The notes under the pieces: model-generated
What the model was told of the DNA's origin: nothing
Databases searched by the model: none
Seen by the model: only the letters and a program-made list of their open reading frames with translations
Position numbers and translations under genes: made by a program
Source: Rhizobium sp. NFR07
Lineage (GTDB): Bacteria > Pseudomonadota > Alphaproteobacteria > Rhizobiales > Rhizobiaceae
Assembly: GCF_900111905.1 (NCBI RefSeq)
Contig: NZ_FOKM01000001.1
Span: forward strand, 124,001-188,000
DNA: 64,000 nucleotides
Direction: 5' to 3'
Shown: in pieces, positions 45,399 through 55,032 of the stretch
Position numbering within the stretch: the first letter of the stretch is position 1
Layout: every line of letters starts with the position of its first letter

Positions 45399-46373
45399 AT
45401 GACGACAGACGGTGACAGCAAGAAGCGTGTTTTCGAGTTCAACGTGGGGGGCGGCCATGTTCTCAATGTCGAGGACTACGGAGACCGCACGAGGACTCCG
45501 GTCATCTTGCTTCATGGCGGGCCCGGCGCCGGCATATCCCGCGGGCAGATCGAGAGTTTCGATCTTTCGGCATTTCGCGTCATCACGTTCGACCAGCGCG
45601 GCGCGGGCAAATCCGCGCCGCATGCGAGCATCGAGGGCAACACGACCTCGGCGTTGATCGGCGACATCGAATCCCTCCGTGAGCACCTCGGCATCGATCA
45701 CTGGCTCGTTGCCGGCGGTTCCTGGGGCAGCTGTCTGGCGCTCGCCTACGGGCAGGCGCATCCGGAGCGCTGCCTCGGCTTTCGTCTCCACGGCATCTTC
45801 CTGGCAGGGCCGGAAGACATCGACTGGTGGTTCAACGGCGTGCGTGCGATCTTTCCGGATCAGTGGGAAGAGTTCGCCGCCTTTATTCCCGATGAGGAAC
45901 GCCACGATCTTCTGTCCGCCTATTACAGAAGGCTGACATGCGGCAACGCCCAGACGGAGGTGGCCGCGGCGCTGAGTTTGCGGGAATTCTCCGCCAAGAC
46001 CCAGACTTTCCTTCCCGACCCTGCCCATGTGGCGACCCTGCTTGACCCGAAGTCAGCGCTTTCCGTGGCACGGTTGTTTACCCACTACTGCATAAACAGC
46101 GCCTTTCTGGCGCCCGGCCAGCTGCTCGCCGGTATCGACCGGATACGCCATCTGCCCTGCCAGATCGTCAATGGTCGGTATGACACCGTAACGCCGATGC
46201 TGTCGGCATGGCGACTGCACCGGGCATGGCCCGAAGCGGGCTTCACGATCGTCACGGAAGCCAATCACCAGTCCACCAAGGGCGCGATGTTCGAGGAACT
46301 TATTGCTGCGGGCGAAAGGCTTCGCCATCAGTTGCGCCCCACCGAGCAGGCTATGATGGAGCATGGCGCATGA
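45399..46373 (+). CDS. pip: Proline iminopeptidase (S33 alpha/beta hydrolase)
   Basis: 324 residues. HGGPGAG oxyanion motif, FDQRGAGKS, nucleophile elbow GGSWGS (Ser108), acid in NGRYDTVTP and histidine in EANHQSTK match prolyl aminopeptidases, which release N-terminal proline from peptides. The ATG lacks a strong ribosome-binding site. No signal peptide. Its stop overlaps the S9 peptidase start by four bases, so peptide breakdown enzymes are co-made. Confidence 0.87.
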   Translation: MTTDGDSKKRVFEFNVGGGHVLNVEDYGDRTRTPVILLHGGPGAGISRGQIESFDLSAFRVITFDQRGAGKSAPHASIEGNTTSALIGDIESLREHLGIDHWLVAGGSWGSCLALAYGQAHPERCLGFRLHGIFLAGPEDIDWWFNGVRAIFPDQWEEFAAFIPDEERHDLLSAYYRRLTCGNAQTEVAAALSLREFSAKTQTFLPDPAHVATLLDPKSALSVARLFTHYCINSAFLAPGQLLAGIDRIRHLPCQIVNGRYDTVTPMLSAWRLHRAWPEAGFTIVTEANHQSTKGAMFEELIAAGERLRHQLRPTEQAMMEHGA

Positions 46374-48193
46374 CGGAGAAAACGTTCTGGGCCGCGGCTA
46401 TCGAACCGTACCTCGAAGTCCGCGCCGTCAAGGCGCCGGCGGTTTCGCCGGACGGTGCATGGCTTGCCTATCTTTCCGACGAAACCGGCTTCAACCAACT
46501 TTACGTCAGGCCCCTGAGTGCGACGGGAAATGTCGGGACAGCGCGACAGCTGACCCACATGCCGGAACCGGTCGGCGCTTTCGCTTTCAACCCGAAGCGA
46601 GCCGGAATTCTCTTCACCATGGATTGCGGCGGCGACGAGCGCCATCAACTGTGGCTGCTGCCGGATCTCGACTCCCCGCCCCTGCCCCTGACAAAGGCGC
46701 CGACCGTCGTGCATCTGTGGGGCGCATGGTCGCCGGACGGCAAGCGCATAGCCTACGCCTCGAACGCCCGTTCGCCCCATGACATGGCTGTGCATGTCAT
46801 GGACGTCGAGACCGGCGAATTCTCGACCGTGCTCAGTGGCCGTGGCATGCGCGAAGTGCTGGCCTTTTTCCCCGACGGGAAATCGCTTCTGGTGCGCGAA
46901 TCTGTCCGTTCCGGCAATGACCAGGATATCTATCGCCTCGAGATCGACACGGGTGCCCTCTCCCCGCTAATGCCGCATGAAGGCAAGGCGCGTTATCTCG
47001 CCGCCCGGCTTTTCAAGGATGGCAGCGGCGGTGTGGCCGTCTGCGACCAGGACAGCGATTTCATGGCAATCCGCAGGTTTGCGGCGGAGGGCGGCAGCGC
47101 GGCGCCGGTGGTGGAGCTTCCCAACCGCAATGCCGAGGCGCTGGCGCTGGCGCCCGATCAGACCCGTATTGCGTTTCTCGCAAACGAAGATGGCTGGAGC
47201 CGCATCGGCATCGTCGAGCGCGACGGCAGCGGTCTCACCTCTTTCGAGGGGCAACCATCCGGCGTGATCGGCTCGATCGCCTTCACGCCGGATGGCAGCT
47301 CGCTGATCTTTCCGCTGGAGAGCGCATCGAGACCGCCGGCAATCTGGAGGCTCGACCTTGGAACCGGTCGCTTCGAGGAACTGGTGAGCGCGGATGCGAG
47401 GGGGCTCGATATCTCGGGCTTTGTCGATCCGGTGATCGCGCATTTCGAAAGCTTTGACGGCCTCGCCATACCGGCCTGCATCTACACGCCGGCATCTCCG
47501 CCGCCGGCCGGAGGCTATCCCGTACTGTTCATCGTGCATGGCGGGCCGGAAATGCAGTGGCGACCGGATTTTCGCACCGACGTCCAGTTCCTGCTGAGCC
47601 AGGGGGTGATGGTCGTGGCGCCCAATGTGCGCGGCAGCACGGGCTATGGCCGCACATTCCATCAGCTCGACGACCGCGAGAAGCGGATGGATTCGGTGGC
47701 CGACCTGACGGCAATCCGGCTGGCGGTCGGCGCCCGCGATGACGTGGACGCCAACCGTATCGGCGTGTTCGGCCGCTCCTATGGCGGCTTTATGGTTCTG
47801 TCCGCGCTGACGGAGGATCCCGAGCTTTGGTCGCTCGGCGTCGATTTCTACGGTGTCGGCAACTTTCTGACCCATCTGCTGGCGACCGGCCCCTGGGGGC
47901 GGCAGCAGCGTGCCGCCGAATATGGCGAGCCGGCGGTAATGCGGGAAGCGCTTGAACGGTTCTCGCCGATCAACCGTATAGCCCGCATGAAGGCGCCGGT
48001 CCTCATCGTGCATGCAAACCGTGATCCGCGCGTACCGATGGGCCAGAGCGAGGACGTCTATTCCTGCCTGAGCGGCCTCGGCCACGACTGTGAGTATCTG
48101 CGGATCGACCATGAGGGGCATGGGTTCGCCCGACGCGAAAACCGCGTGAAGGTGTTTTCCACCTTCGCCCGCTTCCTCGAAAAACATCTTTGA
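46370..48193 (+). CDS. S9-family prolyl oligopeptidase-like peptidase
   Basis: 607 residues from the ATGA overlap. N-terminal beta-propeller repeats (APAVSPDGAWLAYLSD, WSPDGKRIAYASN) precede a peptidase domain. The catalytic triad is visible: Ser470 in FGRSYGGFM, Asp in HANRDPRVP, His in DHEGHGF. S9 enzymes cut small peptides, often after proline or as acylaminoacyl-peptidases. No signal peptide, so it acts on imported peptides. It is coupled to the proline iminopeptidase. Confidence 0.88.
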   Translation: MTEKTFWAAAIEPYLEVRAVKAPAVSPDGAWLAYLSDETGFNQLYVRPLSATGNVGTARQLTHMPEPVGAFAFNPKRAGILFTMDCGGDERHQLWLLPDLDSPPLPLTKAPTVVHLWGAWSPDGKRIAYASNARSPHDMAVHVMDVETGEFSTVLSGRGMREVLAFFPDGKSLLVRESVRSGNDQDIYRLEIDTGALSPLMPHEGKARYLAARLFKDGSGGVAVCDQDSDFMAIRRFAAEGGSAAPVVELPNRNAEALALAPDQTRIAFLANEDGWSRIGIVERDGSGLTSFEGQPSGVIGSIAFTPDGSSLIFPLESASRPPAIWRLDLGTGRFEELVSADARGLDISGFVDPVIAHFESFDGLAIPACIYTPASPPPAGGYPVLFIVHGGPEMQWRPDFRTDVQFLLSQGVMVVAPNVRGSTGYGRTFHQLDDREKRMDSVADLTAIRLAVGARDDVDANRIGVFGRSYGGFMVLSALTEDPELWSLGVDFYGVGNFLTHLLATGPWGRQQRAAEYGEPAVMREALERFSPINRIARMKAPVLIVHANRDPRVPMGQSEDVYSCLSGLGHDCEYLRIDHEGHGFARRENRVKVFSTFARFLEKHL

Positions 48194-48220
48194 CAGCAAG
48201 TCTTATTGGAGAGTTTAGAC

Positions 48221-49651
48221 ATGCAGAACAGTGAGCCGATCTGGGATCTCGTCGATGAGCACAGGGCGGAGTTCGAAGCCCTGAGCGACCGCGTCTGGGG
48301 CATGCCGGAAATCGCCTACACCGAGTATGCCTCGGTTGCCGAACATGCCGCGATGCTGCGCCAGCAGGGATTTCGCGTCACCGATAACGTGGCGGGCATT
48401 CCGACGGCCGTCATGGGTGAAGCCGGCGAAGGCGGGCCGATCATCGCGATCCTCGGCGAGTACGACGCGCTGCCGGGTCTGAGCCAAGAAGCGGGAATTG
48501 CCGAGCCGAAGCCGATGCCCGGCACCGGCCACGGCCATGGCTGCGGTCACAACCTGCTCGGTTCCGCCGCGATGCTTGCCGCAACCGCGATCAAGGACTG
48601 GCTGGAAAAGACCGGCAAGCCGGGCCGCGTGCGTTACTACGGCTGCCCGGCCGAAGAAGGCGGCGCGGCGAAATCCTTCATGGCGCGCGAAGGCGCCTTC
48701 GACGGCGTCGATGCGGCGATCACCTGGCATCCGGGCGCCTTCACGGAAGTTGCCCGTGCTCAGTCGCTCGCCAACACCCGCATGGATTTCAAGTTCACCG
48801 GTCGCGCCTCGCATGCCGCCGCCGCCCCGCATCTCGGCCGCTCCGCGCTCGATGCCGTCGAACTGATGAATGTCGGCGTCAACTATCTGCGCGAGCACGT
48901 GCCGGATTCCAGCCGCATCCACTATGCCATGCTGGATTCCGGCGGTATCGCGCCGAATGTCGTGCAGGCCAAGTCGGCCGTGCGTTACGCGATCCGCTCG
49001 CGTGACCTGAAGGGGATGCTGGACCTCAACGAGCGGGTCAAGCAGGTAGCGCTCGGTGCTGCCATGATGACCGGCACCACGGTCGATATCTCGATTATGA
49101 GCGCCGTCTCCAATCTTCTCGCCAACAGGCCGCTGGAAGAGGCGATGCAGCGCAATCTGGAGCGTCTAGGTCCGGTGCCCTTCGATGCCGAGGACAAGGC
49201 GTTTGCCGCAAAGATCCAGGCGACGCTGAGCAACGACGACATCGACAACGCCTATCTGCGAACCGGCCTGCCGCGCCGCGAAGATACGCCGCTCTGCGAT
49301 TTCATCGTTCCGCTCGACGTCCATGGCGAGCCGATGATCGGTTCCACCGATGTCGGTGACGTCAGCTGGCTGATGCCGACCGTGCAGGCGCATGCCGCGA
49401 CGATCGCGATCGGCACGCCGGGACATTCCTGGCAGGTCACGGCGCAGGGCAAGACGCCGGCCGCCCACAAGGGCATGACCCATGCCGCCAAGATGATGGC
49501 CGGAACCGCCATCGACCTGTTCGAAGACGCCGACCTGCTCGCCGCTGCCAAGGCCGACCATCAGGCGCGGGTGGGCAGGACGGCCTATGTCTGCCCGATC
49601 CCGTCCGACGTCGAGCCGCCGCTTCAGCCGCGCCCGAAGGAGGCTGCCTGA
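48221..49651 (+). CDS. M20-family amidohydrolase (AbgB-like)
   Basis: 476 residues; GGAGAG precedes ATG 48221. M20 motifs: GEYDALPG, GTGHGHGCGHNLLG metal site, CPAEEGGAAKSF with the catalytic glutamate, ITWHPGA, and RASHAAAAPHLGRSALDA in the dimerisation domain. The C-terminal MIGSTDVGDVSWLMPT and GTPGHSWQVTAQG resemble p-aminobenzoyl-glutamate hydrolase subunit B. It hydrolyses an N-acyl or amide bond in the cytoplasm. Its place directly before a peptide-type ABC transporter suggests the imported substrate is an amide-linked amino acid. Confidence 0.88.
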   Translation: MQNSEPIWDLVDEHRAEFEALSDRVWGMPEIAYTEYASVAEHAAMLRQQGFRVTDNVAGIPTAVMGEAGEGGPIIAILGEYDALPGLSQEAGIAEPKPMPGTGHGHGCGHNLLGSAAMLAATAIKDWLEKTGKPGRVRYYGCPAEEGGAAKSFMAREGAFDGVDAAITWHPGAFTEVARAQSLANTRMDFKFTGRASHAAAAPHLGRSALDAVELMNVGVNYLREHVPDSSRIHYAMLDSGGIAPNVVQAKSAVRYAIRSRDLKGMLDLNERVKQVALGAAMMTGTTVDISIMSAVSNLLANRPLEEAMQRNLERLGPVPFDAEDKAFAAKIQATLSNDDIDNAYLRTGLPRREDTPLCDFIVPLDVHGEPMIGSTDVGDVSWLMPTVQAHAATIAIGTPGHSWQVTAQGKTPAAHKGMTHAAKMMAGTAIDLFEDADLLAAAKADHQARVGRTAYVCPIPSDVEPPLQPRPKEAA

Positions 49652-49730
49652 CACCGAATAACCGGGGGCGGAAACCGGCCCCCGGCCTCAAATCAAGCGT
49701 TCAAGATTCAAAACAAGGGGAACTGAGAGC

Positions 49731-51350
49731 ATGATGACGAAACATTTGGCCAGACACCGCAAGGCGATTGCCGCTGTCACTGCGACGGCATTGATATCCT
49801 CCATCAGCCTGCCCGCTCATGCCGCCACGCCGTCCTCGGCCCTGGTCATGGCCTGGAACATCGATGCCATCAGCACCTTCGACCCGGCCCAGGTCGGCGA
49901 GGTTGTCACCAACGAACTTCTGCAGAACACCTGCGACTCGCTGGTGGATTTCGATCCAAAGGACGAGTCCAAGGTCGTGCCGCTTCTCGCCAAGAGCTGG
50001 GATGTATCGGAAGATCGCCAGCAGATCACCTTCCATCTCAACCAAGGCATGACCTTCCCCGGTGGCGCGCCGGCAACCGCCAAGGAGCTGGCCTGGTCGA
50101 TGCAGCGCGTCATCAAGCTCGGTTTCGGCAATGCCGCGGCGATGACCGAATACGGCTTCAACAAGGAAAACGTCACCGATCTCATCACCGCGCCGGATGA
50201 CGACACGCTGGTGATGAAGCTGGACAAGCCCTATCCGACCAATCTGATCCTGCAGGCGATCGGCGCCAATCGGGTGTCGGCGATCCTCGACCAGAAGACG
50301 TTGACCTCGAACGAGGTCAACGGCGACATGGGCAACAAATATCTGGCGACCAACACCGCCTGCGTCGGCCCCTACAAGCTCGTTCAGTGGAACGCCGGCG
50401 AGTCCATCGTTCTGCAGGCCAACGACGATTATTATGGTGAAGCGCCGAAGCTGAAGCGCGTCCTGATCCGCCACGTGGCCGAGCCGGGCACACAGCGCCT
50501 TCTGCTGCAGCAGGGCGACGTCGATATCGCCCGCGACCTGTCTCCGGACGATCTGGCCGATCTCGACGGCAAGCCCGGGCTCAAGGTGGAACGGGTGCTC
50601 AAGCCCCAGCTGTTTTTCTGGACCTTCAACGCCACCGACCCGATCTTCAAGAACGAGAAGGTGCGGCTCGCCATGCGTTACTTGATCGATTACGACGGGC
50701 TGGCCAAGTCGGTCATGACCTATCTCGGCGTCCCACGCGCCAGCTTTGCGCAGCTCGGTGCGGTCGGTGCCCTCGATGCCGAAGAAGGACAGCCCTTCAA
50801 GCTCGACATCGACAAGGCAAAGGCACTGCTGGCTGAGGGCGGTTATCCGGATGGTTTCGAGGCCAGCGTTCTGATCGGCACCCTGCCGCATTCGGCACCG
50901 ATCGCCCAGAGTGTCCAGGCCAATGCCGCCAAGATCGGCGTCAAACTCAATATCGAGCGCATGGCCAACGCCCAGCTGTTCGCCCGCATTCGTGGTCGTG
51001 AATTCCAGACCGGCATGCAGGCATGGCAGACGGGCGTACCGGATGCGCACGGCAATGCTTCGCGTCTCGTTTCCAACCCGGACAACCGCCCGGAAGCCAA
51101 GCTGACGCAGTATCCGTCCTGGCGTGCGGCTTTCCAGAACGAGGATTACAACAAGCGCGTTCAGGCCGCTCTTCTGGAAGGCGACGCAGACAAACGTAAC
51201 GAACTCTACGCCTCGCTGCAAAAGGATGTCATGGAGACTGGCCCGATGGCCATCATGTACCAGATGTATAACATCCTGGGCATGAGCGATAAGGTCCAGA
51301 ACTGGACCTGGAACGGCTTTCGCGTCTACTACGACCTGGCCTCCAAGTAA
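49731..51350 (+). CDS. Peptide-type ABC binding protein (Dpp/Opp family 5)
   Basis: 539 residues with a Sec signal peptide (basic start, hydrophobic stretch, cleavage after LPAHA near residue 32). ISTFDPAQVGEVVTNELLQNTCDSLVDFD and FHLNQGMTFPGGAPATAKELAWS are standard family-5 features. It collects peptides or peptide-like amides in the periplasm for the four following genes. GGGGA precedes the start. It is only distantly related to the two Tat-exported binding proteins in region C. Confidence 0.92.
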   Translation: MMTKHLARHRKAIAAVTATALISSISLPAHAATPSSALVMAWNIDAISTFDPAQVGEVVTNELLQNTCDSLVDFDPKDESKVVPLLAKSWDVSEDRQQITFHLNQGMTFPGGAPATAKELAWSMQRVIKLGFGNAAAMTEYGFNKENVTDLITAPDDDTLVMKLDKPYPTNLILQAIGANRVSAILDQKTLTSNEVNGDMGNKYLATNTACVGPYKLVQWNAGESIVLQANDDYYGEAPKLKRVLIRHVAEPGTQRLLLQQGDVDIARDLSPDDLADLDGKPGLKVERVLKPQLFFWTFNATDPIFKNEKVRLAMRYLIDYDGLAKSVMTYLGVPRASFAQLGAVGALDAEEGQPFKLDIDKAKALLAEGGYPDGFEASVLIGTLPHSAPIAQSVQANAAKIGVKLNIERMANAQLFARIRGREFQTGMQAWQTGVPDAHGNASRLVSNPDNRPEAKLTQYPSWRAAFQNEDYNKRVQAALLEGDADKRNELYASLQKDVMETGPMAIMYQMYNILGMSDKVQNWTWNGFRVYYDLASK

Positions 51351-51362
51351 GGCGGTCCACTC

Positions 51363-52439
51363 ATGGCGGACCTTACCCACTCGGTTCCCCGCAGCGATGC
51401 GGAGAACGGTACGAAGCCCAATCCGGTCATCGTCGTGCTGAGCATTCTCGGCAAGACGCTGCTGCCCATCTTCGTCACCCTGTTCGGCCTCGCGGCCCTG
51501 ACATTCTTCATCGGCAGGATGCTGCCGATCGATCCCGTCGCCTCCATCCTTGGCGACAACGCGACCCAGGAAGCCTACGAGCAGATGCGGGCGTCGCTCG
51601 GCATGGACAAGCCGCTCTGGTATCAGTTCGGCGTCTATGTGAAGGGCATCGTGTCGCTCGACTTCGGCAATGCGCTGACCACCGGAAAACCGGTCATGGA
51701 CGATATCGCCCGGGTCTTCCCGGCAACCATCGAACTTGCCACGCTGTCGATCATCATCGGCACAGGACTTGGCATTCCGGCCGGTGTTCTGTCGGCCATG
51801 TACCGCAATTCCTGGCTCGACAATGCCATCCGCTTCACCGGCCTGATCGGTTATTCGGCACCCAACTTCTGGCTCGGCCTGATGGGTCTGGTGCTCTTCT
51901 ACGCCACGCTCGGCTGGATCGGAGGCCCCGGGCGCATCGACTTCATCTACGAATTCGACATCGAACCGATCACCGGCTTCTACCTGATCGACACGGCGAT
52001 CGTCGGAAACTGGGAAGTGTTCCGCAACGTCTTCGGCCACATCATCCTGCCCGCCTCGATCCTCGGTTTCGGCGCGCTCGCCTATATCAGCCGTATGACG
52101 CGCAGCTTCATGATCGAGCAGCTGTCCCAGGAATATATCGTCACGGCCCGCGTCAAAGGCCTTTCCTGGGCGAGAACGGTGTGGATCCACGCCTTCCGCA
52201 ACGTCGCCGTGCAGGTCATGACCGTCGTGGCGCTCTCCTATGCCTTCCTGCTCGAAGGCGCGGTGCTGACCGAGACGGTATTCGCCTTGCCCGGTTTCGG
52301 CCGCTACCTGACGAACGCCCTTCTCGTGGGCGACATGAATGCCGTGGTCGGCTGCTCGCTTCTCGTCGGCGTCATCTTCGTCACGCTCAACCTGATCTGC
52401 GATCTTCTCTATCGCGTCTTCGACCCCAGAACCCGCTGA
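51363..52439 (+). CDS. DppB-type ABC permease
   Basis: 358 residues with an N-terminal extension of about 35 residues before the first helix. RMLPIDPVASILGDNATQEAYEQMR and the SMxRNSWLDNAIRFTGLIGYSAPNFWLGL segments are DppB features; the ATPase-contact loop reads TARVKGLSWARTVWIHAFRN. It lies 12 bases after the binding-protein stop and forms the inner-membrane channel with the next gene. Confidence 0.92.
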   Translation: MADLTHSVPRSDAENGTKPNPVIVVLSILGKTLLPIFVTLFGLAALTFFIGRMLPIDPVASILGDNATQEAYEQMRASLGMDKPLWYQFGVYVKGIVSLDFGNALTTGKPVMDDIARVFPATIELATLSIIIGTGLGIPAGVLSAMYRNSWLDNAIRFTGLIGYSAPNFWLGLMGLVLFYATLGWIGGPGRIDFIYEFDIEPITGFYLIDTAIVGNWEVFRNVFGHIILPASILGFGALAYISRMTRSFMIEQLSQEYIVTARVKGLSWARTVWIHAFRNVAVQVMTVVALSYAFLLEGAVLTETVFALPGFGRYLTNALLVGDMNAVVGCSLLVGVIFVTLNLICDLLYRVFDPRTR

Positions 52440-52446
52440 GGCCGCC

Positions 52447-53391
52447 ATGACAGACAAAGCAATCGCTTCGCCGGCCGCGCCGGCAGCCACTTCGCACTCA
52501 GGTCTCGGCCAATGGCTGCGTGCACCGGTGCCGGCTTCTCCCTTCCATGCCCGCATGCAGCAATTGTGGCTGCAATGGCGGCGGCTGCACGCCAACGGAT
52601 CGGCCCTGTTCGGCCTCTGCGTCATCGTCATCCTGCTTCTGGCGGCACTCTTCGCACCGCTTCTCGCGACCCATGACATATTCGAGCAGAACCTTGCGGC
52701 CCGTCTTCTCGCACCGTCGGCGGAACATTGGCTGGGCACCGACGAACTCGGCCGGGACGTCTACAGCCGTCTCCTGTTCGGTGCCCGCATCACGCTTTAC
52801 ATCGCACTTCTGACGACGGTCATCGTGGCGCCGATCGGACTGATCGTCGGAACGACGGCGGGCTATCTCGGCGGCTGGGTCGATACGGTGCTGATGCGCA
52901 TCGTCGACGTGTTCCTCGCCTTCCCGAACCTCATCCTCGCGCTGGCTTTCGTGGCGGCGCTCGGACCGGGAATCGAGAATGCCATCATCGCGATCTCGCT
53001 TGCCTCCTGGCCGCCGATCGCGCGGCTTGCGCGCGCCGAAACGCTGACGATCCGCAAGTCGGACTATATCGCCGCCGTTCGCCTGCAAGGCGCCTCGAGC
53101 CTGCGCATCATCTTCGGCCACATCATGCCGATGTGCATCCCCTCCGTCGTGGTGCGCGTCACACTCAACATGGCCGCGATCATTCTGACCGCCGCCGGTC
53201 TCGGTTTTCTCGGTCTCGGCGCCCAGCCGCCCAGCCCGGAATGGGGCACGATGCTGTCCTCCGGCCGCGAATTCGTGATGACCAGCTGGTGGATCGCCGC
53301 GATCCCCGGAACCGCCATCCTGCTCACCAGCCTCGCCTTCAACCTGTTGGGCGACGGCCTGCGCGACATATTGGATCCCCGCCATGGATAA
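52447..53391 (+). CDS. DppC-type ABC permease
   Basis: 314 residues. LGTDELGRDVYSRLLFGARITLYIA and YIAAVRLQGASSLRIIFGHIMPMC are the family landmarks, the latter the ATPase-coupling loop. An unusual alanine/serine-rich cytoplasmic leader precedes the first helix. It starts seven bases after the previous stop and overlaps the next gene by eight bases. Confidence 0.92.
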   Translation: MTDKAIASPAAPAATSHSGLGQWLRAPVPASPFHARMQQLWLQWRRLHANGSALFGLCVIVILLLAALFAPLLATHDIFEQNLAARLLAPSAEHWLGTDELGRDVYSRLLFGARITLYIALLTTVIVAPIGLIVGTTAGYLGGWVDTVLMRIVDVFLAFPNLILALAFVAALGPGIENAIIAISLASWPPIARLARAETLTIRKSDYIAAVRLQGASSLRIIFGHIMPMCIPSVVVRVTLNMAAIILTAAGLGFLGLGAQPPSPEWGTMLSSGREFVMTSWWIAAIPGTAILLTSLAFNLLGDGLRDILDPRHG

Positions 53392-54250
53392 GCCGCTGAT
53401 CGACGTCAAGGATCTGACGATCCGCTTCGAAACACCGCAACGCACATTCGATGCCGTGCGCGGCGTGTCCTTCACCATCGGCCGGGAAAAGGTCGGCATC
53501 GTCGGAGAATCCGGCTCGGGCAAGTCGCAGACCGGCCGTGCGCTCCTCAAGCTGACACCGAAGGTGGCGACGATCAGCGCCGGCCACATGTGCTTCAAGG
53601 ATACCGACCTTCTCGCAGCAAGCGAAAAGGACATGCGAAAGATCCGCGGCAATCGCATCTCGATGATCCTTCAGGATCCGAAATATTCACTGAACCCGCT
53701 GATGCGCATCGGCCAGCAGATCGTCGAGGCCTATCGCCTGCATCACAGATCGCCGAAGGCGGAGGCGCGGGTGAAGGCGCTCGCCATGTTGGAATCGGTG
53801 CAGATCCGCGATCCCGAACGCGTCTTCAACCTGTTTCCGCACGAGGTTTCCGGGGGCATGGGCCAGCGCATCATGATTGCCATGATGCTTATCCCCGAGC
53901 CTGACCTGATCATCGCCGACGAGCCAACCTCGGCGCTCGACGTGACGGTGCGCCGTCAGGTGCTGACCATTCTCGACGAACTGGTGACGCGGCGTGGCAC
54001 CGGCCTGATGTTCATCAGCCACGATCTCAATCTCGTCGCCGGTTTCTGCGACCGCGTGCTGGTCATGTATGCCGGCCGGATCATGGAAGACCTGCCGGCC
54101 AGGGACCTCCACAAGGCGCAGCATCCCTATACCCAGGCGCTGCTGCAGAGCCTGCCGCGTCTCGACACCGAAGCCGATGAACTGAAGGTGCCGGTACGCG
54201 ATCCGTCCTGGCTCGATGGTCCCGTCTATCGCAACGGAGTTCTGGCATGA
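53384..54250 (+). CDS. DppD-type ABC ATPase
   Basis: 288 residues, starting eight bases inside the permease gene. Walker [14 protein letters not shown], signature VSGGMGQRIMIA and Walker [13 protein letters not shown] are intact, and the C-terminal Opp/Dpp extension (QALLQSLPRLDTEADELK) is present. It lacks the cysteine cluster some DppD proteins use for an iron-sulphur centre in the last residues I can see. It pairs with the next ATPase. Confidence 0.93.
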   Translation: MDKPLIDVKDLTIRFETPQRTFDAVRGVSFTIGREKVGIVGESGSGKSQTGRALLKLTPKVATISAGHMCFKDTDLLAASEKDMRKIRGNRISMILQDPKYSLNPLMRIGQQIVEAYRLHHRSPKAEARVKALAMLESVQIRDPERVFNLFPHEVSGGMGQRIMIAMMLIPEPDLIIADEPTSALDVTVRRQVLTILDELVTRRGTGLMFISHDLNLVAGFCDRVLVMYAGRIMEDLPARDLHKAQHPYTQALLQSLPRLDTEADELKVPVRDPSWLDGPVYRNGVLA

Positions 54251-55032
54251 AACCGAGCCGCCCCCTCATCGAGGCGATCGGCCTCTCCATCAGCTTCGGC
54301 CCGCAGCACGCCCGCAATCGCGTGGTGGACGACGTGTCGTTCCGCATCGGCAAGGGTGAAGCCTACGGCCTGATCGGTGAATCAGGTTGTGGAAAATCCA
54401 CCATTCTACGGGCGCTTTCCGGCCTCAACGGCGAGTACGAAGGCGCGCTGACGCTCAACGATCGCGAACTGCCGAAAAAGCGCGACAAAGAGTTTTTCCG
54501 CCGGGCGCAGATGGTGTTTCAAGATCCCTTCGGCTCGCTCCATCCGCGCAAGATCGTCGAGAAGGTCCTGTCAGAGCCGCTGAAGATCCATGGCTTCGAC
54601 CGGCATTCCGAACGCATTGCGGAGACGCTCGATGCCGTCGGCCTCGGTCCGTCCTTCCGCTATCGTTATCCGCATGAATTGTCGGGCGGCCAGCGCCAGC
54701 GCGTGGCGATCGCCCGGGCACTGATAATCGAGCCGGATATCCTGCTGCTCGACGAGCCCACCTCCGCGCTTGACGTCTCCGTCCAGGCCGAAATCCTCAA
54801 TCTCCTCAAGCGCCTCAGGATCGAGCGGAACCTGACCTATCTGATGGTCAGCCATGACCTCGCCGTCATTGCCCATATCTGCGAGCGGGCCGGCATGATG
54901 CACAGGGGGCGTATCATCGAGGAACTGACAGCGGGACAGATCCGCAAGTCCGAAGCGAGAGAGGACTATACCCGGGAGTTCCTGCAGGCCAGCGTCGAGG
55001 CCGTTGCCCGCGATGCCGAGGTGGTGGCATGA
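54247..55032 (+). CDS. DppF-type ABC ATPase
   Basis: 261 residues, overlapping the previous stop by four bases. Walker [14 protein letters not shown], signature [12 protein letters not shown], Walker [13 protein letters not shown] and the switch histidine in [10 protein letters not shown] are complete. It is shorter than a typical DppF because the C-terminal extension is minimal. It overlaps the next gene by four bases, so the hydrolase at 55029 belongs to the same operon. Confidence 0.92.
   Translation: MKPSRPLIEAIGLSISFGPQHARNRVVDDVSFRIGKGEAYGLIGESGCGKSTILRALSGLNGEYEGALTLNDRELPKKRDKEFFRRAQMVFQDPFGSLHPRKIVEKVLSEPLKIHGFDRHSERIAETLDAVGLGPSFRYRYPHELSGGQRQRVAIARALIIEPDILLLDEPTSALDVSVQAEILNLLKRLRIERNLTYLMVSHDLAVIAHICERAGMMHRGRIIEELTAGQIRKSEAREDYTREFLQASVEAVARDAEVVA

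Noticed and set aside
46967..48199. About 410-codon minus-strand frame
   Set aside because: Antisense to the S9 peptidase domain.
49701..52739. Very long (about 1,000 codons) open frame on the minus strand
   Set aside because: It lies opposite a binding-protein gene and two permeases with strong family motifs; its composition (rich in Asp, His, Arg, Gln) is typical of antisense frames in GC-rich genes.
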